DNA of 64,000 nucleotides from Streptomyces armeniacus (GCF_003355155.1 NZ_CP031320.1:3897367-3961366); one strand, 5' to 3'. Counted from the stretch's first letter, positions 11,710 through 21,518 are shown. Program-made: numbers and translations. The notes: a model not told the origin generated them from the sequence alone.

Positions 11710-13173
11710 ATGTCGGAACGCTCCTTGCCCCTCACGGCGACCGACGCCGGTTCCTCCCCCGCTCCAGGGCGGCACACCGGGAGCGCGCTGCTCCCGTCGC
11801 TTGCGCCGCTGCTGGCGGAGTGGCTGCCGCGGCAGCGCTGGTTCGCCGGGAAGGGCCGTCCGATCAGCGGCTTCGCGCTCGTGTCCGGCACCGAACTGCT
11901 CCCCTGCGGAGCCGGCGGCACCGGCGCGGCCCCCGGGCTGCTGCACCTGCTCGTACGCGCCCGGCACGGGCACACCGGCGAGCACGGGCAGCGGGCCGAG
12001 CACGCCGCCGACTGCTACCAGCTGCTGCTCGGCGTACGGTCCGTGCTGCCGCCCGAGCTCGCGCCCGCCTCCCTGGGGAGCCCCGCGAGCGGCCCGCTGC
12101 GCGACCGTACGGTCTACGACGCGCTGCACGACCCGAAGCTCACCGGGCTCCTCCTGGAGCGGCTGCGCTCCCCCGGCCGGCTCGGGCCGCTCCGCTTCGC
12201 GTCCGCGCCGGGCGCCGCCATCCCGTCCGGGCTGCGGCCGCGCGCGCTGGACGCCGAGCAGTCCAACTCCTCGGTGATCTACGGCACCGAGTACATCCTC
12301 AAGCTGTTCCGGCGGGTCGACCCGGGGCTCAACCCCGACCTCGAACTGCCCCTCGCGCTCGCACGCGGCGGCTGCGCGCGCGTGCCGGCGCCCACGGCGT
12401 GGTTCGAGGCGGCGCCCACGCCGCAGAGCCCCGCGCTCACCCTCGGGGTGCTGCAGCCGTACCTGCCGGACAGCGGCGACGGCTGGCAGCTCGCGCTCCA
12501 CGCGCTCGCCGGGCGGCAGGACTTCACCGCCTCGGCACGCGCGCTGGGGCGCGCGACCGCCGAGGTGCACGCGACGCTCGCGGACGCGCTGCCCACCACG
12601 CTGCTGCGCGGCCCCGAACTGGAACGGCTCGCCGGCGACATGGCCGACCGGCTGGAGGCGGCGGCGCGGGCCGTCCCCGCGCTGCGGCCGTACCGTACGG
12701 GGCTGCGGAACGCGTTCGCCGCGGTGGCCGAGCTGGCGCGGCTCGGCCACACCCGGCGCGCCCAGCGCGTACACGGCGACCTGCATCTGGGGCAGGCGCT
12801 GTGCGGCTCGGGCGACGGCCTGTGGAGCCTGATCGACTTCGAGGGCGAGCCCGCCCGCCCGCTCAGCGAGCGCCGCCGCCCGCAGCCCGTCGTCCGCGAT
12901 GTCGCGGGGATACTGCGCTCCTTCGACTACGCCGCCAGCCAGCAGGGCACGGGCGAGCGCTGGACCCGCGACTGGGCCGCCGCCAACCGGGCGGCGTACT
13001 GCGCCGGTTACGCGGACGTCACCGGCTCCGACCCGCGGGACGACGCGCGGCTGCTGCGCGCGTTCGAGACCGACAAGGCGGTCTACGAGGTGCTGTACGA
13101 GGCCCGCCACCGCCCCGCCTGGCTGCCCATCCCGCTGTCCGCCGTACGCCGCCTCGCCGCGGCGGACGGCTGA
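11710..13173 (+). CDS. pep2: Maltokinase
   Basis: Phosphorylates maltose to alpha-maltose-1-phosphate, the GlgE donor. 487 aa with an aminoglycoside-phosphotransferase-like fold. An N-terminal cap includes WLPRQRWFAGKGRPI, the Pep2/maltokinase signature. The catalytic loop is VHGDLHLGQALCG, and LIDFEGEPARPLSERRRPQPVVRDVAG contains the metal-binding Asp. The ATG at 11710 follows a GGGGAAAGGA ribosome site. 283 bases separate it from treS, with an intervening hairpin; TTGACC at 11601-11606 may be a -35 but has no clear partner. glgB follows after 79 bases. Confidence 0.96.
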   Translation: MSERSLPLTATDAGSSPAPGRHTGSALLPSLAPLLAEWLPRQRWFAGKGRPISGFALVSGTELLPCGAGGTGAAPGLLHLLVRARHGHTGEHGQRAEHAADCYQLLLGVRSVLPPELAPASLGSPASGPLRDRTVYDALHDPKLTGLLLERLRSPGRLGPLRFASAPGAAIPSGLRPRALDAEQSNSSVIYGTEYILKLFRRVDPGLNPDLELPLALARGGCARVPAPTAWFEAAPTPQSPALTLGVLQPYLPDSGDGWQLALHALAGRQDFTASARALGRATAEVHATLADALPTTLLRGPELERLAGDMADRLEAAARAVPALRPYRTGLRNAFAAVAELARLGHTRRAQRVHGDLHLGQALCGSGDGLWSLIDFEGEPARPLSERRRPQPVVRDVAGILRSFDYAASQQGTGERWTRDWAAANRAAYCAGYADVTGSDPRDDARLLRAFETDKAVYEVLYEARHRPAWLPIPLSAVRRLAAADG

Positions 13174-13252
13174 CCGAACCGCTCCGCTCCGACCCGTACA
13201 CGACCCGTCCTGACCCGCTCCCAGCTGCCCTGACCCGCCTCCGGAGGCCGAC

Positions 13253-15670
13253 GTGACACCCCGCCCCGACCCCGCAGACCTGACCGCGACCGGCGTCTCC
13301 GCCACCTTCCGGCCCGGCCCCGCCCCCGCCGCCGTAGGGCACGCGCCGCCGCCCGCGGCGTCCGTACAGCCCGTACGGCCCGCGCCCCACGCACCGACGG
13401 CGCCGCACCACGAGCCGCCGCAGGAGCCACGCGAGCCGCTGGAGCCGCACGGCGGCAGCCGCGGCGTACGCGTCGCCGACCCGCTCCCCCGCGCCGACCG
13501 CGAGCGGCTGCTCGCCGGCGCGCACCACGACCCGCACGCCTGGCTCGGCGCGCACTCCGTGCGCGGCGGCGTGGCCGTACGGGTGCTGCGCCCGTTCGCG
13601 CGGGCGGTCACCGTCCTCGCCAGGGCCCAGGGCCTGCGGGCCGAACTGCACGAGGAGGGCGACGGGTTCTTCGCCGGCGTGCTGCCGCTGCACGAGATCC
13701 CCGACTACGAGCTGCTCGTCCGCTACGGCGACCGGCCGGGCGCCGACGAGCTGCGCACCCCCGACCCGTACCGCTTCCTGCCGTCCCTCGGCGAGTTCGA
13801 CCTGCACCTGCTCACCGAGGGCCGGCACGAGCAGCTGTGGCACGCGCTCGGCGCGCGTCCCATGACGCACGCCGGCGTGGCGGGCACCCGGTTCACGGTG
13901 TGGGCGCCGAACGCGCGGGGCGTGCGCGTCGCCGGCGACTTCAACTGCTGGGACGGTACGGCCTTCCCGATGCGCTCGCTCGGCTCCAGCGGCGTCTGGG
14001 AGCTGTTCCTGCCGGGGGTCGGGGAGGGCGCGCTGTACAAGTACGAGATCACCGGCCGGGACGGCGGCCGCACGCTGCGCGCCGACCCGATGGCGCGCCG
14101 TACGGAGTGCCCGCCCGCGACGGCCTCCGTCGTGGACGCCTCCCGGCACGTCTGGCAGGACGCCGAGTGGCTGGCGCGGCGCGCCGGCCGCACGCCGCAC
14201 ACCGAGCCCATGTCGGTCTACGAGGTGCACCTGCCCTCGTGGCGGCACGGCCTGGACTACCGCGAGCTGGCCGAGCAACTGCCCGCGTACGTACGCGACC
14301 TGGGCTTCACCCACGTCGAGCTGATGCCGGTCGCCGAGCACCCCTTCGGCGGCTCGTGGGGCTACCAGGTCACCGGCTTCTACGCGCCGACCGCGCGGCT
14401 CGGCACCCCCGACGACTTCCGCGCGCTGGTCGACGCGCTGCACCAGGCGGGCATCGGGGTGTTCATGGACTGGGTGCCGGCGCACTTCCCCAAGGACGAC
14501 TGGGCGCTGGCCCGGTTCGACGGCGAACCGCTCTACGAGCACGGCGACCCGGTCCGCGCCGAGCACCCGGACTGGGGCACGCTCCAGTTCGACTTCGGGC
14601 GCCGCGAGGTGCGCAACTTCCTGGTGGCGAACGCCGTGTACTGGTGCGAGGAGTTCCACATCGACGGCCTCCGCGTGGACGCCGTCGCCTCCATGCTGTA
14701 CCTCGACTACTCGCGCGAGGACGGCCAGTGGTCGCCCAACGCGTACGGCGGTCGCGAGGACCTCGACGCCGTCGCCTTCCTGCAGGAGATGAACGCCACC
14801 CTCTACCGGCGCTGCCCCGGCATCATCACCCTCGCCGAGGAGTCCACCGCCTGGGACGGCGTGACCCGCCCGACCGACACCGGCGGCCTGGGCTTCGGCT
14901 TCAAGTGGAACATGGGCTGGATGCACGACTCCCTGGTGTACGCCGCCAAGGACCCGGTGCACCGGAAGTACCACCACAACGAGATGACGTTCTCCATGGT
15001 CTACGCCTGGTCGGAGAACTACGTGCTGCCCGTCTCGCACGACGAGGTGGTGCACGGCAAGCGGGCCCTGGTGTCGAAGATGCCCGGCGACTGGTGGCAG
15101 CGGCGCGCGAACCACCGCGCGTACCTCGGCTTCATGTGGGCGCACCCCGGCAAGCAGCTGCTGTTCATGGGGCAGGAGTTCGCGCAGGGCGCCGAGTGGT
15201 CGGAGGGGCACGGGCCGGACTGGTGGCTGCTGGACCCGTCGTACTCGGCGGAGGGCGACCACAGGGGCGTACGGGACCTGGTGCGGGAACTCAACACGGT
15301 GTACGCCCGTACGCCCGCGCTGTGGGAACGGGACACGGACCCGGGCGGCTTCCGCTGGATCGACGGCGACGCGGCCGAGGACAACGTCTTCTCCTTCCTC
15401 CGCTTCGACGCGGCGGGGCGGCCGCTGGCGGTCGTCTCGAACTTCTCGCCGGTCGTCCGGCACGCCTACCGGGTGGGCGTCCCGGCGGACGTACGCGGCT
15501 GGCAGGAGGCGCTGAACACGGACGCGCTGGCGTACGGCGGCAGCGACGTACGCAACCTCGGCACGCTCACCCCGGAGCCGGTGGCCGCCCACGGCCACGA
15601 CGCGTCCCTCTCGGTGGCCCTGCCGCCGCTGGCGACGGTGTGGCTGCGGCCGCTGGGCGCGGAGGCGTAG
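13253..15670 (+). CDS. glgB: 1,4-alpha-glucan branching enzyme
   Basis: Introduces alpha-1,6 branches into the GlgE-made glucan. 805 aa from a GTG with a CGGAGG ribosome site. The first ~80 residues are a Pro/Ala-rich extension of no known role. Two N-terminal carbohydrate-binding-like modules (CBM48 in [24 protein letters not shown]) follow, then the GH13_9 barrel: the nucleophile Asp in [17 protein letters not shown], the Glu in [16 protein letters not shown], and [10 protein letters not shown]. It is the final gene of the GlgE pathway here. Confidence 0.97.
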   Translation: MTPRPDPADLTATGVSATFRPGPAPAAVGHAPPPAASVQPVRPAPHAPTAPHHEPPQEPREPLEPHGGSRGVRVADPLPRADRERLLAGAHHDPHAWLGAHSVRGGVAVRVLRPFARAVTVLARAQGLRAELHEEGDGFFAGVLPLHEIPDYELLVRYGDRPGADELRTPDPYRFLPSLGEFDLHLLTEGRHEQLWHALGARPMTHAGVAGTRFTVWAPNARGVRVAGDFNCWDGTAFPMRSLGSSGVWELFLPGVGEGALYKYEITGRDGGRTLRADPMARRTECPPATASVVDASRHVWQDAEWLARRAGRTPHTEPMSVYEVHLPSWRHGLDYRELAEQLPAYVRDLGFTHVELMPVAEHPFGGSWGYQVTGFYAPTARLGTPDDFRALVDALHQAGIGVFMDWVPAHFPKDDWALARFDGEPLYEHGDPVRAEHPDWGTLQFDFGRREVRNFLVANAVYWCEEFHIDGLRVDAVASMLYLDYSREDGQWSPNAYGGREDLDAVAFLQEMNATLYRRCPGIITLAEESTAWDGVTRPTDTGGLGFGFKWNMGWMHDSLVYAAKDPVHRKYHHNEMTFSMVYAWSENYVLPVSHDEVVHGKRALVSKMPGDWWQRRANHRAYLGFMWAHPGKQLLFMGQEFAQGAEWSEGHGPDWWLLDPSYSAEGDHRGVRDLVRELNTVYARTPALWERDTDPGGFRWIDGDAAEDNVFSFLRFDAAGRPLAVVSNFSPVVRHAYRVGVPADVRGWQEALNTDALAYGGSDVRNLGTLTPEPVAAHGHDASLSVALPPLATVWLRPLGAEA

Positions 15671-15881
15671 CGGGTGCGCGTACGCCCCGGCGGCCCGCGG
15701 CTGTGATTTGCATACCGGGCCTGGCCGTTCGGCTCAATGCGTGTCGTCGGTACGGGTGTCCGTGCGCGAGGCGACCCGGCAAAGAGGATCTTCTGCCGCA
15801 AACCTGGCTTCGGTGCCGGGCCGCGCTGCACGCGGGCGGGGCGCCACAGTCGGTTAACGGACCAGAAGAAGGATCTGACTC

Positions 15882-16178
15882 ATGAAGCGTTTCGCACGTG
15901 CGGCGGCCGTAACGGGTCTCACCGTCGGGCTGAGTGTGATCGCCGCTCCGGCGGCGTTCGCCGACATCGACATCACCTCCGTCGCCAACACCGGCGACGG
16001 CGACCTCTACTACGCGCACCAGGAGGACTCTCCGTTCGCCAAGCAGGTCGCGCAGAACCGTCCCGTCGTCATCGACGAGTTCGAGGCGGAGGCCAAGACG
16101 TACATCGTCAAGAGCTTCCTCAAGCACAGCCCGATCGGCTACGAGCTCGAGGGCGCCGAGGTCGAGCAGCAGGACTGA
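15882..16178 (+). CDS. Small secreted protein of unknown function
   Basis: 98 aa. A clear Sec signal peptide (MKRFARAAAVTGLTVGLSVIAAPAAFA) leaves a mature acidic chain of about 71 residues with no Cys. The ATG has a GAAGAAGGA ribosome site 8-9 bases upstream. No family is recognised. It stands alone, 211 bases after glgB, and is closed by a strong terminator. The mature part (DIDITSVANTGDGDLYYAHQED...) looks like a compact extracellular domain. Confidence 0.8.
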   Translation: MKRFARAAAVTGLTVGLSVIAAPAAFADIDITSVANTGDGDLYYAHQEDSPFAKQVAQNRPVVIDEFEAEAKTYIVKSFLKHSPIGYELEGAEVEQQD

Positions 16179-16210
16179 GCGGCCGCCGGCCGCACACCGG
16201 CCGCGTCGGA

Positions 16211-16250
16211 ACGGAAGGGGCGGACCCGTCGGCGGGTCCGCCCCTTCCGT
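16211..16250. terminator. Perfect bidirectional terminator hairpin
   Basis: 18 contiguous base pairs (16211-16228 with 16233-16250) close a TCGG tetraloop. It lies exactly between the convergent small secreted protein gene and dctA, and can serve both. Confidence 0.9.
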
Positions 16251-16275
16251 GCGTACGTGCCGCGGCAGCCGCGTG

Positions 16276-17724
16276 TCAGCGCGCCGGCTCCTGCTCCTTC
16301 GTGAGGTCGGGGCCCGCGTCGGGGCTCTCTCCGGCCTGCTCGGGCAGCGGGCCCGGGTCCGGGCCCGGGTCGCCGGAGGCCTCGTCCGCGTCCGCGCCGT
16401 GCCCGTCGGCCACCAGCGTCCGCTCGTCGAACGGGCGCTTGCCGGCGAGGACTTCGTTCATCTGCTCCCGGTCGATCTCCTTGGTCCAGGTGCCCACGAG
16501 CACCGTGGCCACCGCGTTGCCCGCGAAGTTCGTCAGCGCGCGGCACTCGCTCATGAAGCGGTCGATGCCGACGATCAGGCCGACGCCGTCCACCAGGTCC
16601 GGGCGGTGCGACTGGAGTCCGCCCGCCAGCGTGGCCAGCCCGGCGCCCGTGACGCCCGCCGCGCCCTTGGAGGCGATCACCATGAAGACGAGCAGCGAGA
16701 TCTGCTGCCCGACCGTGAGCGGGTCGCCCATTGCCTCGGCGACGAAGAGGGAGGCCATGGTGAGGTAGATGGCCGTGCCGTCGAGGTTGAACGAGTAGCC
16801 GGTGGGCACCGTGATGCCGACCACCGGCTTGCTGATGCCCATGTGCTCCATCTTCGCGATGAGCCGCGGCAGCGCCGACTCGGACGACGAGGTCGACAGG
16901 ATCAGCAGGAACTCCCGGCCCAGGTACTTCAGCAGCAGCAGGATGTTGACGCCCGCGACCACGCGCAGGATCACGCCCAGGATGATGAAGACGAACAGGA
17001 AGCAGGTGATGTAGAAGCCGATCATGATGACGGCGAGCGACTTGAGGGCGTCCACGCCCGTCTCGCCGACCACCGCCGCGATGGCGCCGAAGGCGCCCAC
17101 GGGGGCGGCCCACATGACCATGCCCAGCACCCGGAAGACGAGCCGCTGGATGTGTCCGATCCCGCGCAGCACCGGCTCGCCGGCCGAGCCCATCGCCTGC
17201 AGCGCGAAGCCCACGAGCAGGGCGACCAGCAGCGTCTGCAGCACCTCGCCCTCGGTGAAGGCGGAGACGAGCGTCGTGGGGATGATGCCGAGCAGGAAGT
17301 CCGCGGTGCTCTCGCTGGCGCCCTCGGCCTCGGCGGCACCGGCCTCCCGTACCTCCTGCGTCAGATCGAGGCCGCTGCCCGGGTCGATGATGTTGCCGAC
17401 GACGAGTCCGAGCGCGAGCGCGACGGTGGACATGGTCAGGAAGTAGCCGAGGGCGAGCCCGCCGACCGCGCCGACCTTGGCGGCCTTCCGGACCGAGCCG
17501 ATGCCCAGCACGATCGTGCAGAAGATGACAGGGGAGATCATCATCTTGATGAGGTTGACGAAACCCTCACCGACGGGCTTGAGCTCCTTGGCCACACCCG
17601 GCGCGGCGAAGCCGAGGGCGACACCGGCGATGACGGCGGCGATGACGGCGAGATAGAGGTAGTGCGTTCTGTCCCGCTTCTGCGTTCTGTCTGGCTTCTG
17701 CGTGGGTGGAGACTGGCCTGACAC
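16276..17724 (-). CDS. dctA: DctA-like C4-dicarboxylate:cation symporter (DAACS family)
   Basis: Imports C4-dicarboxylates or related acids with Na+/H+. 482 aa integral membrane protein with eight or so hydrophobic helices. It carries the family's Ser-rich re-entrant motif (LSTSSSESALPRL) and the GYSFNLDGTAIYLTMASLFVAEAMG segment. A ~60-residue acidic/Pro tail follows the last helix. The GTG start at 17724 has a GAGGAG ribosome site. Its divergent neighbour is a CitA/DcuS-like sensor kinase with its response regulator, the classic arrangement for dicarboxylate- or citrate-inducible transport. The exact substrate is inferred only from the family. Confidence 0.92.
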   Translation of the reverse strand: MSGQSPPTQKPDRTQKRDRTHYLYLAVIAAVIAGVALGFAAPGVAKELKPVGEGFVNLIKMMISPVIFCTIVLGIGSVRKAAKVGAVGGLALGYFLTMSTVALALGLVVGNIIDPGSGLDLTQEVREAGAAEAEGASESTADFLLGIIPTTLVSAFTEGEVLQTLLVALLVGFALQAMGSAGEPVLRGIGHIQRLVFRVLGMVMWAAPVGAFGAIAAVVGETGVDALKSLAVIMIGFYITCFLFVFIILGVILRVVAGVNILLLLKYLGREFLLILSTSSSESALPRLIAKMEHMGISKPVVGITVPTGYSFNLDGTAIYLTMASLFVAEAMGDPLTVGQQISLLVFMVIASKGAAGVTGAGLATLAGGLQSHRPDLVDGVGLIVGIDRFMSECRALTNFAGNAVATVLVGTWTKEIDREQMNEVLAGKRPFDERTLVADGHGADADEASGDPGPDPGPLPEQAGESPDAGPDLTKEQEPAR

Positions 17725-17798
17725 GTCGGCTCCTCGGGGTTCTGAGCGGCTCGGGAATCCCGGCGACTATGCACCGCCGTGTGGCACGGGTCACTGTT

Positions 17799-17815
17799 AC
17801 GTGCATTACGTGCAC
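17799..17815. promoter_or_regulatory. Candidate operator between dctA and the sensor kinase gene
   Basis: ACGTGCA occurs twice (17799-17805, 17808-17814). The overlapping GTGCA-TTACG-TGCAC (17801-17815) is also a perfect inverted repeat. It lies centrally in the divergent promoter region and is a plausible site for the adjacent response regulator. Confidence 0.45.
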
Positions 17816-17873
17816 GGAACCAACGGGAAACGTCACATTCACTTCAAGCCATCTCCGGATGCACACTGACCGG

Positions 17874-19631
17874 ATGCGCGTGCCCCGTCCCCGTAGCCTC
17901 GCCGGCCAGCTCTTCGCCATGCAGGTCGTACTGGTGGCCGCGCTCGTCGCGGGCTGTGCGGTCTTCGCGTACGTGAAGGACCAGCACCAGGCCGAGGCGT
18001 CGGCGCGGCACCGGGCGACCGCCACCGCCCGCGCGGTCGCCGACTCGCCCTCGGTGCGCGAGGCGATCCGCACGGAGCACCCGAGCCAGGCGCTGCAGCC
18101 GTACGCGGAGCAGGTGCGGCGCGACACGGGCGTGACCTTCATCACCATCATGAGCCCGAAGCGGAAGCGCTGGACGCACCCCAACCCGGAGGAGATAGGC
18201 GGCACCTTCGTCGGCCACACGGCGCCCGCGCTGGACGGCCGTACGTTCTCCGAGACGTACACGGGCACGCTCGGGCCGTCCGTACGCGTCGTCACGCCCG
18301 TACGGGACGGCGGCCGCATCGTCGGGCTCGTCAGCGCCGGCATCGCCGTCGACACGATCACCAAGCAGGTGCGCGAGCAGGTCGCCGTGCTGCTGCTGGC
18401 CGCGGGGATCGCGGTGGCGCTGGGCGGGACCGGCACGTACGTCGTCAACGCCCGGCTGCGCCGCCACACGCACGGCATGAACGCGGCCGAGCTGAGCCGC
18501 ATGCACGACTACCACGAGGCCGCGCTGCACGCCGTACGGGAAGGGCTGCTGATGCTCGACGGACAGCGGCGCGTCGCCCTGATCAACGACGGGGCGCGCG
18601 AGCTGCTGGGCGTCACCGAGTCCGAGGTGATCGGCCGCAACGTCGCCGAACTGGGCCTGCCCGCGCCCCTCACCGGCGCGCTGCTCGCGGCCGAGCCACG
18701 CGTGGACGAGGTGCATCTGACGGCGGAACGGGTGGTCGTGGTGAACACCTCACCCGTTTCCGGCGGCGAACGCCGCGGTACGGTCGTCACCTTGCGCGAC
18801 CACACGGAGCTGCAGGCTCTCGCCGGGGAGCTGGACTCCGTACGCGGCTTCGCCGAGGCCCTGCGCTCGCAGGCGCACGAGTCCGCGAACCGGCTGCACG
18901 CGGTCGTCTCGCTCATCGAGCTCGGCCGGCACGAGGAGGCGGTCACCTTCGCCACCGAGGAACTCGAACTGGCCCAGGCCCTCACCGACCAGGTGACGGC
19001 CGCCGTCGCCGAACCCGTACTCGCGGCCCTGCTGCTGGGCAAGGCGGCGCAGGCGAACGAGCGGGGCGTCGAGCTCGTGCTGTCCCCGGACAGCGACGTG
19101 GACGACGGCAGCGTCCCGCCGGAACTCCCGCCACGCGACCTGGTGACGCTCCTCGGAAACCTCATCGACAACGCCGTGGAGGCGGCCGCGCAGGGGGCCT
19201 CCGGCACGCCGGGGGCGACGGCGCGTACGCGGCCGCGCGCGCCGCGGGTCACGGTGACGGTGCGGACGGAAGGGTCCGCGGACGCGGGGCAGTTGGTGAT
19301 CCGGGTCGCCGACAGCGGCAAGGGCATATCGCCCGAGGCCGCCGAGGACGTCTTCCGCCGCGGCTGGTCCACCAAGGGGCCCGGCGACAGGAGCCCGCAC
19401 GGCTCCGGGCTCGGGCTCGCCCTCGTGCAGCAGATCGCGCACCGGCACGGCGGCACGGTCGCGCTGGGCGAAGCGGCGGACGGCGGCGCGGAGTTCACCG
19501 TACGGCTGCCGCTGCGCGCGGCGGAGCCGGAGCCGGCCACCCCGGGGGGCGGGCGGGCCGCCACCGTGCCCGCGCCCGCCGCTTCCACTCCGGCGGACAC
19601 GCCCAGGGCGCCCGCGGCGGGCAACCGATGA
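17874..19631 (+). CDS. CitA/DcuS-family sensor histidine kinase
   Basis: Membrane sensor of organic acids. About 585 aa: an N-terminal membrane helix (LFAMQVVLVAALVAGCAVFAYV), an extracytoplasmic PAS-like (CACHE) domain of ~140 residues, a second membrane helix (VAVLLLAAGIAVALGGTGTYVV), a cytoplasmic PAS domain, a dimerisation segment ALRSQAHESANRLHAVVSLIELG in place of a classical H-box, and an HATPase with N (LIDNAVEAA), G1 (ADSGKGI) and G2 (GSGLGLALV) boxes. The start is uncertain: ATGs at 17859 and 17874 both lack a strong ribosome site. The stop overlaps the response regulator start (ATGA). Confidence 0.9.
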   Translation: MRVPRPRSLAGQLFAMQVVLVAALVAGCAVFAYVKDQHQAEASARHRATATARAVADSPSVREAIRTEHPSQALQPYAEQVRRDTGVTFITIMSPKRKRWTHPNPEEIGGTFVGHTAPALDGRTFSETYTGTLGPSVRVVTPVRDGGRIVGLVSAGIAVDTITKQVREQVAVLLLAAGIAVALGGTGTYVVNARLRRHTHGMNAAELSRMHDYHEAALHAVREGLLMLDGQRRVALINDGARELLGVTESEVIGRNVAELGLPAPLTGALLAAEPRVDEVHLTAERVVVVNTSPVSGGERRGTVVTLRDHTELQALAGELDSVRGFAEALRSQAHESANRLHAVVSLIELGRHEEAVTFATEELELAQALTDQVTAAVAEPVLAALLLGKAAQANERGVELVLSPDSDVDDGSVPPELPPRDLVTLLGNLIDNAVEAAAQGASGTPGATARTRPRAPRVTVTVRTEGSADAGQLVIRVADSGKGISPEAAEDVFRRGWSTKGPGDRSPHGSGLGLALVQQIAHRHGGTVALGEAADGGAEFTVRLPLRAAEPEPATPGGGRAATVPAPAASTPADTPRAPAAGNR

Positions 19632-20353
19632 GCGCGCCCGCCGGAACCGGACCAGGGCGCCCCGGCCCCGAGCCCGTACAGGTGCTCGTCGTCGAGGACG
19701 ACCCGGTCGCCGCCGACGCGCACGCGCTGTACGTGTCGCGGGTGACCGGCTTCGAGGTCGCGGGCATCGCCCACTCGCGCGCCGAGGCCGGGCGAATGCT
19801 CGACCGGCTGCCGGTGGACCTGATCCTGCTCGACCTGTACCTCCCGGACGGCCACGGCCTGTCGCTGCTGCGGGCGTTGCGCGGCGCCGGGCACACGACG
19901 GACGTCTTCGCGGTGACGTCGGCGCGGGACCTGGCGGTCGTACGGGAGGGGCTGTCGCTGGGCGTCGTACAGCACGTGCTGAAGCCGTTCACGTTCCCGA
20001 CGCTGCGTGACCGGCTGCGGCAGTACGCGGAGTTCCGCAGCGCCGCGGGCGCGGTGGACGGCGAGGCGGGCAGCCAGGCGGAGGTGGACCGCGCGCTGTC
20101 GGCGCTGCGGGCGCCCCAACCGGCCACGCTGCCGAAGGGGTTGAGCGCGCCCACCCTGGAGCGGGTGACGCACGCGCTGCGCGCGGCGGAGGACGAGGGG
20201 CTGACGGCGAGCGCGGCGGCCGAGACGATCGGCATCAACCGGATCACGGCGCGGCGCTATCTGGAGCACCTGGTCGACGCGGGCCGCGCCGAACGCCGCC
20301 CGCAGTACGGGCAGGTGGGGCGCCCCGAGTTCTGCTACCGCTGGTCGCACTGA
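19628..20353 (+). CDS. CitB/DcuR-family response regulator
   Basis: 241 aa. The receiver domain has the acidic pair in VVEDDPVAAD, the phosphoacceptor Asp in LILLDLYLPDGHG and the Lys in HVLKPFTF. The C-terminal HTH (LTASAAAETIGINRITARRYLEHLVDAGRAERRPQYG) is typical of the CitB/DcuR group. Translation is coupled to the kinase gene. The obvious target is the divergent dctA-like gene; the 17799-17815 repeat is the best candidate site. Confidence 0.93.
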   Translation: MSAPAGTGPGRPGPEPVQVLVVEDDPVAADAHALYVSRVTGFEVAGIAHSRAEAGRMLDRLPVDLILLDLYLPDGHGLSLLRALRGAGHTTDVFAVTSARDLAVVREGLSLGVVQHVLKPFTFPTLRDRLRQYAEFRSAAGAVDGEAGSQAEVDRALSALRAPQPATLPKGLSAPTLERVTHALRAAEDEGLTASAAAETIGINRITARRYLEHLVDAGRAERRPQYGQVGRPEFCYRWSH

Positions 20354-20412
20354 CCCGGCGGCGGAGACCGGGAACGCGCCTCGGCCGAAAAAGGAAGGTT
20401 TCCTGTCGTTTC

Positions 20413-20443
20413 TATTGTCTGGACCAATGCGTCCCGCTAGCGT
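20413..20443 (+). promoter_or_regulatory. Promoter with overlapping DasR-like (dre) operator for the GH18 gene
   Basis: -35 TTGTCT (20415-20420), a 17-base spacer and -10 TAGCGT (20438-20443) match the streptomycete vegetative promoter. The -35 lies inside TATTGTCTGGACCAAT (20413-20428), which keeps the GTCT-N-GACCA core and matches 11 of 16 positions of the DasR consensus ACTGGTCTAGACCAGT as I recall it. Repression by DasR and release by glucosamine phosphates is inferred. Confidence 0.6.
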
Positions 20444-20483
20444 GCCGACGAACCATGCCCCCCACCATGGATGGGATGTCACC

Positions 20484-21518
20484 GTGCGCCCCCACATCTC
20501 CACGCGCAGCAGGATCGCCCTCGGACTCGCCACCGCCGTCGCCGCCGCAAGCGCCTTCGCCGTCAACGCCCAGGCCGCGCCCGAAGACGACGCGGACAAC
20601 GCCGCCAAGCCCGACGCGGCGGCCGCCCCGAGCGGGATGAACGGCCCGTACCTCTACCTCGGCTGGGGCAACCCGCCGGACGCCGCCCAGTTCCTCCAGG
20701 AGACCGGCAACAGCCAGCTCACGATGGCGTTCATCCTGGCCCAGGGCGGCGGCTGTTCGCCCGCGTGGGACGGCCAGCGTCCGCTCAAGGGCGGCCAGGA
20801 CGAGCAGACCATCTCCGCGGTCAAGGAGGCCGGCGGCGACATCACCCCGTCGTTCGGCGGCTGGAGCGGCAGCAAGCTCGAGGAGGTGTGCGGCAGCGCC
20901 GAGGAACTGGCCGCCGCGTACCAGGAGGTGATCGACGCCTACGGGCTCGGTTCGATCGACATCGACATCGAGGCCGGCGCCATCGAGTCGGAGGAGGTCC
21001 GGCAGCGGACCATCGACGCGCTGAAGATCGTCAAGGGCCAGAACGAGGGCCTCAAGGTGTATCTGACCTTCGGCACCACGCCCGAAGGCCCGAACGCCAA
21101 CGGCGAGGACCTCATCAAGAAGGGCGCCGAGGCCGGGCTGGACGCGGACGGCTGGGCGGTCATGCCGTTCGACTTCGGGGACGGCACCACCGACCTGGTC
21201 GCCGCCACCAAGTCCTCGGTGGAGGGCCTGAAGGACATGGTCAAGGACGCGTACGGGCTGTCCGATGATCAGGCGTTCCGCAAGGTCGGCTTCTCCTCCA
21301 TGAACGGCCACACCGACGTCGAGGGCGAGGTCGTCAAGCCCGGGGACTTCCAGCAGATGGTGGACTGGGCGAAGGACCGCAAGCTCGCCCGGGTCAGCTT
21401 CTGGGCCGTCAACCGCGACCGCGCCTGCGAGGGCGGCGGCGAGGCCGGCTCGAACTGCAGCGGGATCGAGCAGGACACCTGGGCGTTCTCCAAGATCCTC
21501 GCGGGCTACACGGGCTGA
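20484..21518 (+). CDS. Secreted GH18-like (chitinase/endoglycosidase-type) protein
   Basis: About 344 aa. Sec signal peptide, then an Ala/Asp-rich linker and a single TIM-barrel-like domain. ITPSFGGWSGS corresponds to the GH18 SxGG motif. GLGSIDIDIEA corresponds to DxxDxDxE, with the catalytic Glu and two Asp kept but the first Asp replaced by Gly. The GTG at 20484 is chosen because upstream in-frame starts fall within the promoter or operator. Chitinase-like activity is plausible and fits the DasR-like operator, but the altered motif leaves carbohydrate binding without hydrolysis possible. It is followed by two terminator hairpins and then a sugar ABC transporter. Confidence 0.82.
   Translation: MRPHISTRSRIALGLATAVAAASAFAVNAQAAPEDDADNAAKPDAAAAPSGMNGPYLYLGWGNPPDAAQFLQETGNSQLTMAFILAQGGGCSPAWDGQRPLKGGQDEQTISAVKEAGGDITPSFGGWSGSKLEEVCGSAEELAAAYQEVIDAYGLGSIDIDIEAGAIESEEVRQRTIDALKIVKGQNEGLKVYLTFGTTPEGPNANGEDLIKKGAEAGLDADGWAVMPFDFGDGTTDLVAATKSSVEGLKDMVKDAYGLSDDQAFRKVGFSSMNGHTDVEGEVVKPGDFQQMVDWAKDRKLARVSFWAVNRDRACEGGGEAGSNCSGIEQDTWAFSKILAGYTG

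Noticed and set aside
13019..15598. Long minus-strand frame opposite glgB
   Set aside because: Shadow of glgB; composition is non-protein-like and no ribosome site is present.
18509..20608. Long minus-strand frame opposite the two-component genes
   Set aside because: Both plus-strand genes have full catalytic motifs; this frame has only Ala/Arg/Ser-rich sequence.
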